A stretch of DNA of 57,024 bases from a bacterium (lineage in GTDB: Bacteria > Bacillota > Bacilli > Lactobacillales > Streptococcaceae): positions 1 through 57,024 of the forward strand of contig CAJNCJ010000011.1 of the NCBI GenBank assembly GCA_905221235.1, in the 5' to 3' direction. The notes beneath the pieces are model-generated. The model saw only the letters and a list, made by a program, of their open reading frames with translations, ran no database searches and was not told the origin of the DNA. The translations under genes were made by a program, and so were the position numbers. Position 1 is the stretch's first letter, and each line of letters begins with the position of its first letter. Positions 9,189-19,227 of this stretch are shown here, in pieces.

Positions 9189-9725
9189 TCAATTTTTAGG
9201 AATGAGAAAGTCTAGATAAAACTGGACAACTTCCTGTTCTGTGAAGTCTTGCCCTTTTTTGAGCCACCAGATCAATGTCTCGGTAAAGTTTGTTACGACC
9301 AAGTGTTGGAGATAAGAGGCAGGCAGACTTGGGTGAGCTTCTTTCAAATCATCAGCCAACAAGGGATAGACGTGGTTCTCCAATTCTCTCTGGAGTTGAC
9401 GGAGGAAGTAGTCATTTTTGGAAAATAGCAGACTGGTGATATGATCTTGATTCTTCTGAAAATGGAGAAAGAGGTGGGCGAGGTAATCTTCGGTTGAAAT
9501 GGACTCCTCTCTTTCAAAGAGGTGATGGAAGAGGTAGCGACAAAGCTCGTCCAGAAGTAGTTCCTTACTCTCATAGTGACAGTAAAAAGTGGAACGTCCT
9601 ACGTCTGCGAGATCAATGATATCCTGAACCGTAGTGGATTCGTAGCCCTTATCGTTCAAAAGTTGTAGAAAAGCTTGATAGATGGCTTTTTTTGTTTTAC
9701 TGATACGACGGTCGATTTTAGTCAT
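9189..9725 (-). CDS. sczA: TetR-family zinc-responsive regulator SczA
   Basis: 178 residues with an N-terminal TetR helix-turn-helix (YESTTVQDIIDLADVGRSTF, about residues 28-47) and a ligand-binding C-terminal domain. It is divergent from czcD, as in pneumococcus, where SczA represses czcD without zinc and activates it when zinc is bound. His and Cys residues in the C-terminal domain could take part in metal sensing, but I cannot assign the site. Inverted TGTTCA-type motifs in the shared promoter region support the assignment. Confidence 0.85.
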   Translation of the reverse strand: MTKIDRRISKTKKAIYQAFLQLLNDKGYESTTVQDIIDLADVGRSTFYCHYESKELLLDELCRYLFHHLFEREESISTEDYLAHLFLHFQKNQDHITSLLFSKNDYFLRQLQRELENHVYPLLADDLKEAHPSLPASYLQHLVVTNFTETLIWWLKKGQDFTEQEVVQFYLDFLIPKN

Positions 9726-9744
9726 ATGGACACTTGAGGCAAAA

Positions 9745-9839
9745 TGTTCAGAACTGAATAAAGTTGACGCTTTGCTTCTATCCTTTCTTTGAATTTTAGT
9801 GGATAATGATAATGAACAAGATGTTCATAAATATATTAT
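9745..9839 (+). promoter_or_regulatory. sczA-czcD intergenic operators and promoter
   Basis: It holds a perfect inverted repeat TGAACA-AGA-TGTTCA (9813-9827) and an imperfect one, TGTTCAGAACTGA, at 9745-9757. They resemble the two SczA motifs described in pneumococcus. A TATTAT -10 (9834-9839) follows the strong motif directly, so the motif overlaps the czcD promoter region. Confidence 0.75.
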
Positions 9840-9857
9840 AACAAAGGAATGAGAAAG

Positions 9858-10754
9858 ATGAAGGCAAAATATACTGTTTGGGTAGCTTTTTTCTTAAACT
9901 TGACTTATGCTATTGTCGAGTTTATTGCAGGTGGAGTATTTGGTTCGAGTGCTGTTCTTGCTGACTCTGTGCATGATTTGGGAGATGCCATTTCTATTGG
10001 GATATCGGCCTTTTTAGAAACAATCTCAAATAGAGAAGAAGATAGGCAGTACACCTTGGGTTACAAGCGATTTAGTCTTTTAGGAGCACTAGTGACTGCT
10101 GTGATTCTTATCACAGGATCCATCCTAGTGATTTTGGAAAATACAACTAAACTTTTTAATCCACAGCCCGTTAATGATGAAGGTATCCTCTGGCTAGGAA
10201 TGATTGCGGTTACTATCAATGTATTAGCTAGTCTTGTGGTCCGAAAGGGACAAACAAAGAACGAGTCAATTCTGAGTCTGCATTTTCTAGAAGATACTCT
10301 TGGTTGGTTGGCTGTCATTCTGATGGCAATTGTTCTTCGATTTACAGATTGGTATATTCTTGATCCGCTCTTATCGCTTGTCATTTCCATCTTCATTTTA
10401 ATCAAAGCCATTCCTCGATTTTGGAGCACACTCAAGATTTTCTTGGATGCTGTGCCAGAAGGTGTCGATATCAAGCAAGTCATGAGTGACTTAGAGGGAT
10501 TAGACAATGTGGCTAGCCTTAACCAGCTTAATCTCTGGACTATGGATGGTTTGGAAAAAAATGCCATTGTTCATGTTTGCCTAAAAGAAATTGAACAGAT
10601 GGAAACTTGTAAAGAATTCATACGAAACTTGCTAAAAGATTGTGGATTTCAAAACATCACTATTGAAGTTGATGCCGACCTAGAAACTCACCAAGCACAT
10701 AAGCGCAATATAACAGAGTTAGAAGCAAGTCATAATCAAAATCATCATCATTGA
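9858..10754 (+). CDS. czcD: Zinc/cobalt cation-diffusion-facilitator efflux protein CzcD
   Basis: 298 residues, CDF family. Six membrane segments, the metal site HD pairs (ADSVHDLGDA near residue 40; FLEDTLGWL with its second acidic partner near residue 145) and a cytoplasmic C-terminal domain ending in a His-rich tail (HNQNHHH). It exports zinc in exchange for protons. The start at 9858 has AAAGGA at 9 nt distance; an ATG at 9849 is too close to that site. Expression should be zinc-induced through SczA. Confidence 0.85.
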   Translation: MKAKYTVWVAFFLNLTYAIVEFIAGGVFGSSAVLADSVHDLGDAISIGISAFLETISNREEDRQYTLGYKRFSLLGALVTAVILITGSILVILENTTKLFNPQPVNDEGILWLGMIAVTINVLASLVVRKGQTKNESILSLHFLEDTLGWLAVILMAIVLRFTDWYILDPLLSLVISIFILIKAIPRFWSTLKIFLDAVPEGVDIKQVMSDLEGLDNVASLNQLNLWTMDGLEKNAIVHVCLKEIEQMETCKEFIRNLLKDCGFQNITIEVDADLETHQAHKRNITELEASHNQNHHH

Positions 10755-10830
10755 TGAGGTGTAGTATAAGTGAGCGAAAGCATAATAAAAAGTGTATACT
10801 TAAACTAGTAAAAATGGAGAGGATATGTTA

Positions 10831-11868
10831 ATGAAATCAGCAGTATATACAAAGGCAGGCCAGGTTGGACTTGCTACCATTGAACGTCCGCAAATTATAG
10901 AAGCAGATGATGCTATTATCCGCATTGTCCGTACTTGCGTTTGTGGTTCGGACCTTTGGAGTTACCGGAATCCCGAAATCGAAGAAGGACATAGAAATAG
11001 CGGTCATGAGGCGATCGGAATTGTCGAAGAAGTTGGTGAGAACGTTACTACAGTAAAATCTGGTGACTTTGTCATTGCCCCTTTCACACATGGTTGTGGT
11101 CAGTGTGATGCTTGTCGTGCTGGTTTTGATGGTTCGTGTGATAATCATCCTGGTAACAACTGGTCAGGTGGTGTCCAGGCTGAGTATATCCGTTTCCACT
11201 ATGCTAACTGGGCGCTGGTTAAAATTCCAGGACAACCTTCAGATTATAGCGAAGGTATGCTAAAGTCCCTCTTGACTCTTGCTGATGTGATGCCAACAGG
11301 CTATCATGCGGCGCGCGTTGCAAATGTTCAAAAAGGGGACAAGGTTGTGGTCATTGGCGATGGGGCTGTTGGTCAATGTGCTGTCATCGCGGCTAAGATG
11401 CGTGGTGCGTCGCAAATTATTCTTATGAGCCGTCATGAAGATCGCCAAAAGATGGCTCTGGAGTCAGGTGCGACAGCTGTTGTAGCTGAACGTGGCGAAG
11501 AGGGAATTGCCAAAGTTCGTGAGATTCTTGGTGGTGGAGCAGATGCAGCCCTTGAATGTGTTGGGACTGAAGCAGCCGTAGATCAAGCCCTTGGAGTGCT
11601 TCACAATGGAGGTCGTTTGGGCTTTGTTGGCGTACCGCACTATGAAAATCGTGCCATTGGCTCAACCTTTGGTCAAAATACCATAATCGGCGGTGGTCCA
11701 GCTTCTGTCACAACTTATGACAAACAAGTATTACTAAAAGCCGTTCTTGATGGCGATATCAACCCAGGCCGTGTCTTTACTTCAAGCTATAAATTAGAAG
11801 ATATTGATCAAGCCTACAAAGATATGGATGAACGTAAGACCATTAAGTCTATGATTGTGCTGGACTAA
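10831..11868 (+). CDS. adhC: Zinc-dependent alcohol dehydrogenase
   Basis: 345 residues, medium-chain dehydrogenase. Catalytic zinc ligands Cys in CVCGSD (about residue 37) and GHEAIG; structural zinc cluster CGQCDACRAGFDGSCD; Rossmann motif GDGAVGQ. In pneumococcus the equivalent gene acts in formaldehyde or nitrosative-stress defence under the MerR regulator NmlR, located between czcD and this gene. Here only 76 bases separate czcD from the start and no regulator is present. The ATG at 10831 is preferred (GGAGAGGA at 7 nt) over one at 10825. Confidence 0.85.
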   Translation: MKSAVYTKAGQVGLATIERPQIIEADDAIIRIVRTCVCGSDLWSYRNPEIEEGHRNSGHEAIGIVEEVGENVTTVKSGDFVIAPFTHGCGQCDACRAGFDGSCDNHPGNNWSGGVQAEYIRFHYANWALVKIPGQPSDYSEGMLKSLLTLADVMPTGYHAARVANVQKGDKVVVIGDGAVGQCAVIAAKMRGASQIILMSRHEDRQKMALESGATAVVAERGEEGIAKVREILGGGADAALECVGTEAAVDQALGVLHNGGRLGFVGVPHYENRAIGSTFGQNTIIGGGPASVTTYDKQVLLKAVLDGDINPGRVFTSSYKLEDIDQAYKDMDERKTIKSMIVLD

Positions 11869-11873
11869 AAAAG

Positions 11874-11915
11874 AAAATCCTAATGGAGATGTGAGACTCT
11901 CTATTAGGATTTTTT
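11874..11915. terminator. Bidirectional terminator between adhC and galR
   Basis: AAAATCCTAAT with ATTAGGATTTTTT, plus an inner GAGA/TCTC pairing, lies between the convergent adhC and galR genes. Confidence 0.85.
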
Positions 11916-11935
11916 GTCATGTTTAATTTGTGGAG

Positions 11936-12955
<1,020 letters not shown>

Positions 12956-12975
12956 TTAGTATATCATATTTTTCT

Positions 12976-13067
12976 GCCTTTTACCGATATTTTAGTAAAA
13001 GTTTAGTAAAAAGGATTGACCTTGGAAAATCCCTTGGATACAATAGAAGAAAACGATTACACGTTAA
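12976..13067 (+). promoter_or_regulatory. galK promoter with candidate GalR operators
   Basis: TTGACC (13016-13021), a 17-nt spacer and TACAAT (13039-13044). Upstream lie repeated TTTAGTAAAA words (12991-13010 area). Downstream of the -10 is AACGATTACACGTT (13052-13065), a LacI-type imperfect palindrome. Either could be the GalR or CcpA site; the sequence does not decide which. Confidence 0.65.
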
Positions 13068-13100
13068 GGTGACTTAACGGACAGTAAAAGGAGAATTCAT

Positions 13101-14279
13101 ATGACACAACATCTTACTGCTGAAGCTCTTCGTAAAGACTTTCTTGCTGTTTTTGGTCAAGAAGCAGACCAAACCTTCTTTTCACCAGGTCGTATCAACT
13201 TGATTGGTGAACACACAGACTACAATGGCGGGCACGTTTTTCCTGCTGCTATTTCCTTGGGAACTTATGGTGCAGCTCGCAAACGTGACGACCAAGTCTT
13301 GCGTTTCTACTCAGCTAACTTTGAGGACAAGGGCATTATTGAAGTGCCTTTAGCGGATCTCAAGTTTGAAAAAGAGCACAACTGGACTAACTATCCCAAA
13401 GGGGTTCTTCATTTCTTGCAAGAAGCTGGACACGTGATTGACAAAGGTTTTGATTTTTATGTTTATGGGAATATTCCAAATGGTGCTGGCTTGTCCTCTT
13501 CAGCATCCTTGGAACTTTTGACAGGGGTAGTGGCAGAGCATCTCTTTGATTTAAAACTAGACCGTTTGGATTTGGTTAAAATCGGAAAACAAACAGAAAA
13601 TAACTTTATCGGAGTCAATTCTGGTATCATGGACCAGTTTGCTATCGGTATGGGTGCAGACCAACGTGCTATTTACCTTGATACCAACACCTTGGAGTAT
13701 GACTTGGTACCACTTGATTTGAAGGACAATGTCGTTGTTATCATGAACACCAACAAACGTCGTGAACTAACAGACTCTAAATATAATGAGCGCCGTGCTG
13801 AGTGTGAAAAAGCAGTAGAAGAATTGCAAGTTGCCTTGGATATTCAGACCTTGGGTGAGTTGGACGAGTGGGCCTTTGACCAATATAGCTATCTGATTAA
13901 AGACGAAAATCGTTTGAAACGTGCTCGCCATGCTGTGCTTGAAAACCAACGTACCCTTAAAGCTCAAGCAGCCCTTCAAGCAGGTGATTTGGAAACATTT
14001 GGTCGCTTGATGAATGCGTCACACGTTTCTCTGGAGTATGATTATGAAGTAACTGGCTTGGAATTGGATACCCTTGTTCACACAGCTTGGGCACAAGAAG
14101 GTGTTCTCGGTGCTCGTATGACAGGGGCAGGATTTGGCGGATGTGCCATTGCCTTGGTGCAAAAAGATGCTGTTGAGGCCTTTAAGGAAGCTGTTGGCAA
14201 GCACTACGAGGAAGTCGTTGGATACGCTCCAAGTTTCTATATCGCTGAAGTTGCAGGTGGCACTCGCGTTTTAGACTAG
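13101..14279 (+). CDS. galK: Galactokinase
   Basis: 392 residues, GHMP kinase. N-terminal galactokinase signature ([16 protein letters not shown], residues about 29-44), ATP-binding GHMP motif GAGLSSSAS near residue 130, and a C-terminal GHMP loop ([14 protein letters not shown]). It makes galactose-1-phosphate, the first step of the Leloir pathway. First gene after the galR-facing promoter, with ribosome binding site AAGGAG before the ATG. Confidence 0.95.
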   Translation: MTQHLTAEALRKDFLAVFGQEADQTFFSPGRINLIGEHTDYNGGHVFPAAISLGTYGAARKRDDQVLRFYSANFEDKGIIEVPLADLKFEKEHNWTNYPKGVLHFLQEAGHVIDKGFDFYVYGNIPNGAGLSSSASLELLTGVVAEHLFDLKLDRLDLVKIGKQTENNFIGVNSGIMDQFAIGMGADQRAIYLDTNTLEYDLVPLDLKDNVVVIMNTNKRRELTDSKYNERRAECEKAVEELQVALDIQTLGELDEWAFDQYSYLIKDENRLKRARHAVLENQRTLKAQAALQAGDLETFGRLMNASHVSLEYDYEVTGLELDTLVHTAWAQEGVLGARMTGAGFGGCAIALVQKDAVEAFKEAVGKHYEEVVGYAPSFYIAEVAGGTRVLD

Positions 14280-14290
14280 GAGAGCAGTAA

Positions 14291-14950
14291 ATGGACGCTG
14301 TAATATTTGATTTAGATGGCTTATTAGCTGATACTGAGATCATTTCTCTAAAAGTTTATCAAGAATTGCTTGAAGATTTTGGAATTCCTTTCACAGAAGA
14401 AGCATATTCTAGAGAATACAGTGGACATAGGGAAGAGGAGAATGTTCAACGATTTTTGGATACCTATGATTTACCTTGGAACTTTGACCAAACCTTGGAA
14501 AAAGTTTATGAACTGGAAGCTCGAATTTTAACCAAAGGTGTAAATTTAAAAAAAGGTGCTAAAAATTTGCTTGCTTTTTTGCAAAGAGAAGGTATTCCAA
14601 TCGCTTTAGCAACTTCAAGTGTTGAATCTAGAGCTAGAATGATTTTGGATAGTAATGGTATACTGTCCCTATTTGACCATCTAGTTTTTGCAAAAGATGT
14701 AAAGCGAAGCAAACCTTACCCTGATATATTTTTAAAGGCCTGTAGTGATTTGAATGTTTTACCAGAGAATTGCTTAGTATTAGAGGATAGTGAAGCAGGG
14801 ATTGAAGCAGCCTATAGAGCTGGGATACCAGTTATTTGTATTCCAGACTTAAAAATTCCAGCACAGTCTTTCTTAAATAAAACAGAACAAGTTTTTCAAG
14901 ATTTAGATGCTGTCAGAGATTATTTAGAAAGTAGGAAGGAGAATCAATGA
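14291..14950 (+). CDS. HAD-superfamily phosphatase/phosphoglucomutase-like protein
   Basis: 219 residues with all HAD motifs: DLDGLLADTE at residues 6-15 (motif I DxDG), ATSSVESR near 107 (motif II), KRSKPYPD near 138 (motif III) and LEDSEAGIEAA near 158 (motif IV). It has the beta-phosphoglucomutase/sugar-phosphatase type cap. It lies between galK and galT, 11 bases after galK, and overlaps galT by ATGA, so it is part of the gal operon. A role in removing toxic sugar phosphates such as galactose-1-phosphate is a reasonable guess. It is visibly A+T-richer than its neighbours. Confidence 0.8.
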   Translation: MDAVIFDLDGLLADTEIISLKVYQELLEDFGIPFTEEAYSREYSGHREEENVQRFLDTYDLPWNFDQTLEKVYELEARILTKGVNLKKGAKNLLAFLQREGIPIALATSSVESRARMILDSNGILSLFDHLVFAKDVKRSKPYPDIFLKACSDLNVLPENCLVLEDSEAGIEAAYRAGIPVICIPDLKIPAQSFLNKTEQVFQDLDAVRDYLESRKENQ

Positions 14951-16434
14951 GTCAGGGAATTCTAGATGCATTTATCACGGAAGTCATTGCTGAAAGTTCA
15001 TTTGAGGAAATGGATCGAATCTACCTGACCAATCGTGTCTTGGCACGAGTGGGAGATGGTGTTTTGGAAGTTGAGACCAATCTGGATAAATTGATTGGCC
15101 TCAAGGACCAGCTGGTTGAGGAAGCTGTTCGATTAGAGACGATTGAGGATAGTCAGACTGCGCGTGAAATCCTTGGTGCTGAATTGATGGACTTGGTGAC
15201 CCCTTGTCCAAGTCAGGTCAATAGTGACTTTTGGGCAACCTATGCCCAGTCACCAGAGCAGGCGATTGCGGACTTCTACCAACTTAGCCAGAAGAATGAC
15301 TACATCAAACTCAAGGCCATTGCTAAAAATATCGCTTATCGTGTTCCGTCTGATTACGGAGAGCTTGAAATTACCATCAATCTCTCTAAGCCTGAGAAGG
15401 ATCCCAAAGAGATTGCGGCAGCCAAGTTGGTGCAAGCTAGTAATTATCCTCAGTGTCAGCTTTGTCTAGAGAATGAGGGCTACCATGGTCGAGTTAACCA
15501 CCCAGCTCGCAGCAACCACCGTATTATCCGTTTTGAAATGGCTGGTCAGGAGTGGGGCTTCCAGTATTCGCCCTATGCTTACTTTAATGAGCATTGTATT
15601 TTCTTAGATGGCCAGCATCGTCCCATGGCCATTAGTCGTCAGAGTTTTGAACGTCTGCTTGCTATCGTAGAGCAGTTTCCAGGATATTTTGCAGGCTCTA
15701 ATGCCGACCTGCCGATTGTGGGTGGCTCTATTCTGACTCATGATCACTATCAGGGAGGCCGTCACGCATTTCCTATGGAATTGGCTCCTCTGCAAAAGAC
15801 CTTCCGATTTACTGGTTTTGAACAGGTCAAGGTTGGGATTGTCAAATGGCCAATGTCAGTGTTGCGTTTGACTTCGGATTCCAAAGAAGATTTGATCAAC
15901 TTAGCTGATAAGATTTTGCAGGAATGGCGGCAATATTCAGATCCAAGTGTGCAAGTCTTGGCAGAAAGTAATGGAACACCACACCATACCATTACACCGA
16001 TTGCCCGTAAACGCGATGGCCAGTTTGAGTTGGACTTAGTCTTACGAGACAATCAGACTTCTGCAGAACATCCTGATGGCATCTATCATCCCCACAAGGA
16101 TGTTCAACATATCAAGAAGGAAAATATCGGCTTGATTGAGGTCATGGGCTTGGCAATCTTACCACCACGTCTGAAAGAAGAAGTGGAGCAAGTCGCTAGC
16201 TATCTTGTAGGAGAAGCTGATGCAGTTGCCGACTATCATCAGGAATGGGCAGACCAACTTAGAGCCCAATGTCCAGACCTAACGGATAAAGAAAAAGCCC
16301 TTAAAATCGTCAAGGACTCTGTTGGTGCTATCTTTGCGCGTGTACTTGAGGATGCAGGAGTCTACAAGCAGACGGAACAAGGTCAGACAGCCTTTGTGCG
16401 CTTTGTGGAAAAGGTCGGAATTTTGCTAGACTAG
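14947..16434 (+). CDS. galT: Galactose-1-phosphate uridylyltransferase, class II
   Basis: 495 residues, matching the long class II GalT family of Firmicutes. It contains the substrate-binding and active-site stretch GGSILTHDHYQGGRHAFPME near residue 260 and the Cys pair CQLCLENEGYHGRVNHPARS near residue 170. It converts galactose-1-phosphate and UDP-glucose to UDP-galactose and glucose-1-phosphate. Its ATG overlaps the stop of the HAD gene. Confidence 0.92.
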   Translation: MSQGILDAFITEVIAESSFEEMDRIYLTNRVLARVGDGVLEVETNLDKLIGLKDQLVEEAVRLETIEDSQTAREILGAELMDLVTPCPSQVNSDFWATYAQSPEQAIADFYQLSQKNDYIKLKAIAKNIAYRVPSDYGELEITINLSKPEKDPKEIAAAKLVQASNYPQCQLCLENEGYHGRVNHPARSNHRIIRFEMAGQEWGFQYSPYAYFNEHCIFLDGQHRPMAISRQSFERLLAIVEQFPGYFAGSNADLPIVGGSILTHDHYQGGRHAFPMELAPLQKTFRFTGFEQVKVGIVKWPMSVLRLTSDSKEDLINLADKILQEWRQYSDPSVQVLAESNGTPHHTITPIARKRDGQFELDLVLRDNQTSAEHPDGIYHPHKDVQHIKKENIGLIEVMGLAILPPRLKEEVEQVASYLVGEADAVADYHQEWADQLRAQCPDLTDKEKALKIVKDSVGAIFARVLEDAGVYKQTEQGQTAFVRFVEKVGILLD

Positions 16435-16445
16435 GTGTTTTCTCC

Positions 16446-16474
16446 TTGCACAGTCCTATAAAAAGTAGTATCAT
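16446..16474 (+). promoter_or_regulatory. Promoter of the thioesterase gene
   Basis: TTGCAC (16446-16451), a 17-nt spacer and TATCAT (16469-16474). Confidence 0.6.
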
Positions 16475-16503
16475 AGTGTCGTTTGAAATATCAGGAGGAA
16501 ACG

Positions 16504-16908
16504 ATGAAAGATTTTCATTTTGACGCTATATCTGCCTTTGAAAATTACGAAATTGAACAAATGAGAGATGGTCACGTTGTGGTGACGACCAAAGTAGTAG
16601 ACTCGTCGCTCAACTACTATGGCAATGCCCATGGTGGCTATCTCTTTACCCTTTGTGACCAGATCAGTGGTTTGGTGGTTATCTCGCTGGGGCTTGATGG
16701 AGTGACACTACAATCTTCTATCAACTACCTCAAAGCAGGAAAACTCGACGATGTATTGACAATAAAAGGAGAATGTGTCCATCAAGGTCGCACAACCTGC
16801 GTAGTGGATGTCGATATTACCAATCAAGAGGGCAGAAATGTCTGCAAAGCAACCTTCACCATGTTTGTCACAGGCCAACGGTCAGAAGATAGACAGGTAA
16901 GGATATAA
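16504..16908 (+). CDS. PaaI-family hotdog thioesterase
   Basis: 134 residues with a hotdog fold. The PaaI-type motif NAHGGYLFTLCDQISG (about residues 40-55) includes the catalytic-region HGG and the Asp of the long helix. It probably hydrolyses an acyl-CoA thioester; the substrate is unknown. The ATG at 16504 follows an AGGAGG site and is preferred over a TTG at 16483. It is transcribed alone, followed by a terminator. Confidence 0.8.
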   Translation: MKDFHFDAISAFENYEIEQMRDGHVVVTTKVVDSSLNYYGNAHGGYLFTLCDQISGLVVISLGLDGVTLQSSINYLKAGKLDDVLTIKGECVHQGRTTCVVDVDITNQEGRNVCKATFTMFVTGQRSEDRQVRI

Positions 16909-16911
16909 CAT

Positions 16912-16941
16912 AAGAAAAAGAGGCTCGCACCTCTTTTTCTT
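16912..16941. terminator. Bidirectional terminator
   Basis: AAGAAAAAGAGG and CCTCTTTTTCTT form a 12-bp stem with a 6-nt loop between the thioesterase gene and the convergent pbuX. Confidence 0.85.
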
Positions 16942-18202
16942 ATTTCTTTTTATGATTTAATACGGCATTGAGGACAATAGCGAGTAGGCTGGCTACGACG
17001 ATTCCGTTTGAGAAGAACATTTGGAAGGCTGTCGGCATGCTGACAAAGAGATTACTGTTGTTGAGTCCGACACCTGCAGCGATGGATACAGCTGCGATAA
17101 GGAAGTTGTGTTCATTGTTAGCAAAGTCAACACGAGCGAGGATTTGCATCCCTTGAATAGATACAAAACCAAACATCACCAGCATAGCACCACCGAGGAC
17201 AGGGCTCGGAATGATTTGGGCAAGGGCACCAAACTTAGGAAGGAGTCCAAGGAGAACCAGGAAACCAGCTGCGTAGTAGATTGGCAGGCGAGTCTTGATA
17301 CCTGATAATTTAACCAGACCAACGTTTTGTGAAAATCCTGTGTAAGGGAAGGTGTTAAAGATTCCTCCGAGAAGTACGGCCAAACCTTCTGCGCGGTAAC
17401 CGTTGCGAAGGCGCGTGCTGTCGATTGGGTCTTTCGTGATATCAGACAAGGCTAGGTAAACACCAGTTGACTCAACCATAGATACCGTTGCGATGATACA
17501 CATCATGACAATAGATGAGATTTCAAAGGTTGGCATCCCAAAGTAGAGGGGAGTTGGGACATGGACAAGAGGTGCTGCTGCAACAGGAGAGAAATCAACC
17601 AAGCCCATGCTAGCAGCAATGGCAGTTCCAACAACTAGACCAATCAAAATAGAGATAGACTTGATAAATCCTTTGGTAAAGATGTTGATCAAGAGGATAA
17701 TCAGAACAGTGATAGCTGCAAGCAAGAGACTTTGACCAGTTGGTTCTGGAACGTTATTTCCCATATTTCCAATAGCGACAGGAATCAAGGTTAAACCAAT
17801 TGTAGTAATAACAGATCCTGTTACGATAGATGGGAAGAGATTGGCTACTTTTGAGAAGATGCCTGAAACAAGAACCACGTAAATCCCTGATGCGATAAGG
17901 GCGCCAAACATAGCGCCGCTACCATGGCTTTGCCCAATCATAATCAAGGGAGCGACCGACTGGAAGGCAACTCCAAGAACGACTGGGAGTCCAATTCCAA
18001 AGTATTTGTTGAGTTGGAGTTGGAGGAAGGTTGCTACCCCACACATGAAGATATCTGTGGAAATCAGGTAGGTCAACTGCTCAGCTGAATAGCCAAGAGC
18101 TGTCGCAATCATGATGGGAACCAGGATAGATCCTGAGTACATGGCTAGTAAGTGCTGCAAGCCAAGAATGGCTGCTTGCGAGTGTTTTTCTTGAGTTTGC
18201 AT
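16940..18202 (-). CDS. pbuX: Xanthine permease
   Basis: 420 residues with about 12-14 membrane segments, NCS2 nucleobase:cation symporter family. The signature region TFPYTGFSQNVGLVKLSGIKTR is clear. It imports xanthine. It overlaps the end of xpt by one base and is co-transcribed with it under the purine riboswitch, so it should be shut off when guanine is plentiful. Confidence 0.9.
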   Translation of the reverse strand: MQTQEKHSQAAILGLQHLLAMYSGSILVPIMIATALGYSAEQLTYLISTDIFMCGVATFLQLQLNKYFGIGLPVVLGVAFQSVAPLIMIGQSHGSGAMFGALIASGIYVVLVSGIFSKVANLFPSIVTGSVITTIGLTLIPVAIGNMGNNVPEPTGQSLLLAAITVLIILLINIFTKGFIKSISILIGLVVGTAIAASMGLVDFSPVAAAPLVHVPTPLYFGMPTFEISSIVMMCIIATVSMVESTGVYLALSDITKDPIDSTRLRNGYRAEGLAVLLGGIFNTFPYTGFSQNVGLVKLSGIKTRLPIYYAAGFLVLLGLLPKFGALAQIIPSPVLGGAMLVMFGFVSIQGMQILARVDFANNEHNFLIAAVSIAAGVGLNNSNLFVSMPTAFQMFFSNGIVVASLLAIVLNAVLNHKKK

Positions 18203-18783
18203 TAGAGATCTGCCTCCTTAAATACGACCTGACCATTTTCAAAACGATCCAAGCGAGCGAGTGATAGGACAGGGTAGCCTGCTTTTTCAAGCAAATCACG
18301 ACCATCTTGGAAGGATTTTTCAATCACGATACCGATCGCTTCGACTCTTGCACCGGCTTGTTCGATGATTTGAATCAAGCCTTTAGCAGCTTGGCCATTA
18401 GCTAGGAAATCATCGATAATAACGACCTTGTCCTCTGGTGAAAGGAATTTTCCAGCGATGGAAACGGTGCTGGTCACCTGCTTGGTAAAGGAGTAGACTT
18501 CGGCAGTTAAGATGCCCTCGTTCATAGTGATGTTCTTAGCTTTTTTAGCAAAAATCATGGGAACGTTTAAGGCCTCAGCTGTAAAAAGGGCTGGGGCAAT
18601 GCCTGACGCTTCAATGGTTACGACCTTGGTAATGCCAGCAGTAGAGAATTTTTCCGCAAAAACCTTACCAATCTCTCGCATCAAGCTAAAGTCAACTTGG
18701 TGAGTTAAAAAGGAATCCACCTTGAGGATGTTATCACCCAAGATATGCCCATCATTAAGAATGCGCTCTTCTAATAATTTCAT
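18202..18783 (-). CDS. xpt: Xanthine phosphoribosyltransferase
   Basis: 193 residues. The phosphoribosyltransferase PRPP-binding motif is [16 protein letters not shown] (about residues 125-140). It converts xanthine and PRPP to XMP. First gene of the xpt-pbuX operon behind a guanine riboswitch, with a GGAGG site before the ATG. Confidence 0.92.
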   Translation of the reverse strand: MKLLEERILNDGHILGDNILKVDSFLTHQVDFSLMREIGKVFAEKFSTAGITKVVTIEASGIAPALFTAEALNVPMIFAKKAKNITMNEGILTAEVYSFTKQVTSTVSIAGKFLSPEDKVVIIDDFLANGQAAKGLIQIIEQAGARVEAIGIVIEKSFQDGRDLLEKAGYPVLSLARLDRFENGQVVFKEADL

Positions 18784-18853
18784 AAGACCTCCTAAAGTCT
18801 AAAAGCCAATCCATTTGCTTGTTTCTAATCCTTAACCAGAAAAAACTAATAGA

Positions 18854-18887
18854 AAAAAGGACCTACTTAATCTCTAAGCAAGTCCCC
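18854..18887 (-). terminator. Riboswitch-linked terminator before xpt
   Basis: On the reverse strand GGACTTGCTTA pairs with TAAGTAGGTCC (two G-U pairs) and is followed by TTTTTT. It is placed after the aptamer and before xpt, as expected for transcription attenuation. Confidence 0.8.
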
Positions 18888-18925
18888 AAAATAGGCATGG
18901 CAAAAAAGCCCATCCCCTCAAGCTA

Positions 18926-18995
18926 ACTTACTTATTGTTAGGTGTTCCGGCACCTTGTAGAAACGTCGTGCCAATTCACGACATAAACAAGTAAA
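18926..18995 (-). promoter_or_regulatory. Guanine-type purine riboswitch
   Basis: The reverse strand shows a P1 stem (TTACTTGTT with AATAAGTAAG), the hairpin GTCGTGAATTGGCACGAC, the conserved junction GTTTCTACAAGG and the second hairpin GGTGCCGGAACACC, then CTAACAATAAG. The base after the second hairpin is C in the CTAAC region, which fits guanine/xanthine rather than adenine specificity. Gene context (xpt-pbuX) agrees. Confidence 0.9.
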
Positions 18996-19034
18996 ATGAT
19001 ATTCAATTTTAAATAGGTTTGTGCCAATGTTTTT

Positions 19035-19063
19035 ATTTTACACTAAATAATTTTAGAAGTCAA
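19035..19063 (-). promoter_or_regulatory. Promoter of riboswitch-xpt-pbuX
   Basis: Reverse-strand TTGACT (19058-19063), a 17-nt spacer and TAAAAT (19035-19040). Confidence 0.75.
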
Positions 19064-19227
19064 ATGTTTTGCCAGTGTTTTGAAATAAAAAACGAACAAA
19101 TTGAAGAAAAATGGGAAAATTCTCAATTATAGGCTAACATTTAGAAGTATTTTTCATCATAAAAGACATATTATCAAGATTCTTCAAGATCTGACAATAT
19201 GCCTTTTTCTGATTTGAAAGATTTTTT
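19064..19227. other. Intergenic region upstream of the xpt promoter
   Basis: No gene seen. The segment TTATCAAGATTCTTCAAGATC around 19170-19190 and an AAGACATATT/AATATGCCTTTTT inverted repeat (19163-19208) may form a terminator for the VOC gene read on the reverse strand. Confidence 0.4.

Noticed and set aside
10061..10567. 168-codon reverse frame opposite czcD
   Set aside because: It is a shadow of the CDF transporter gene without start signals.
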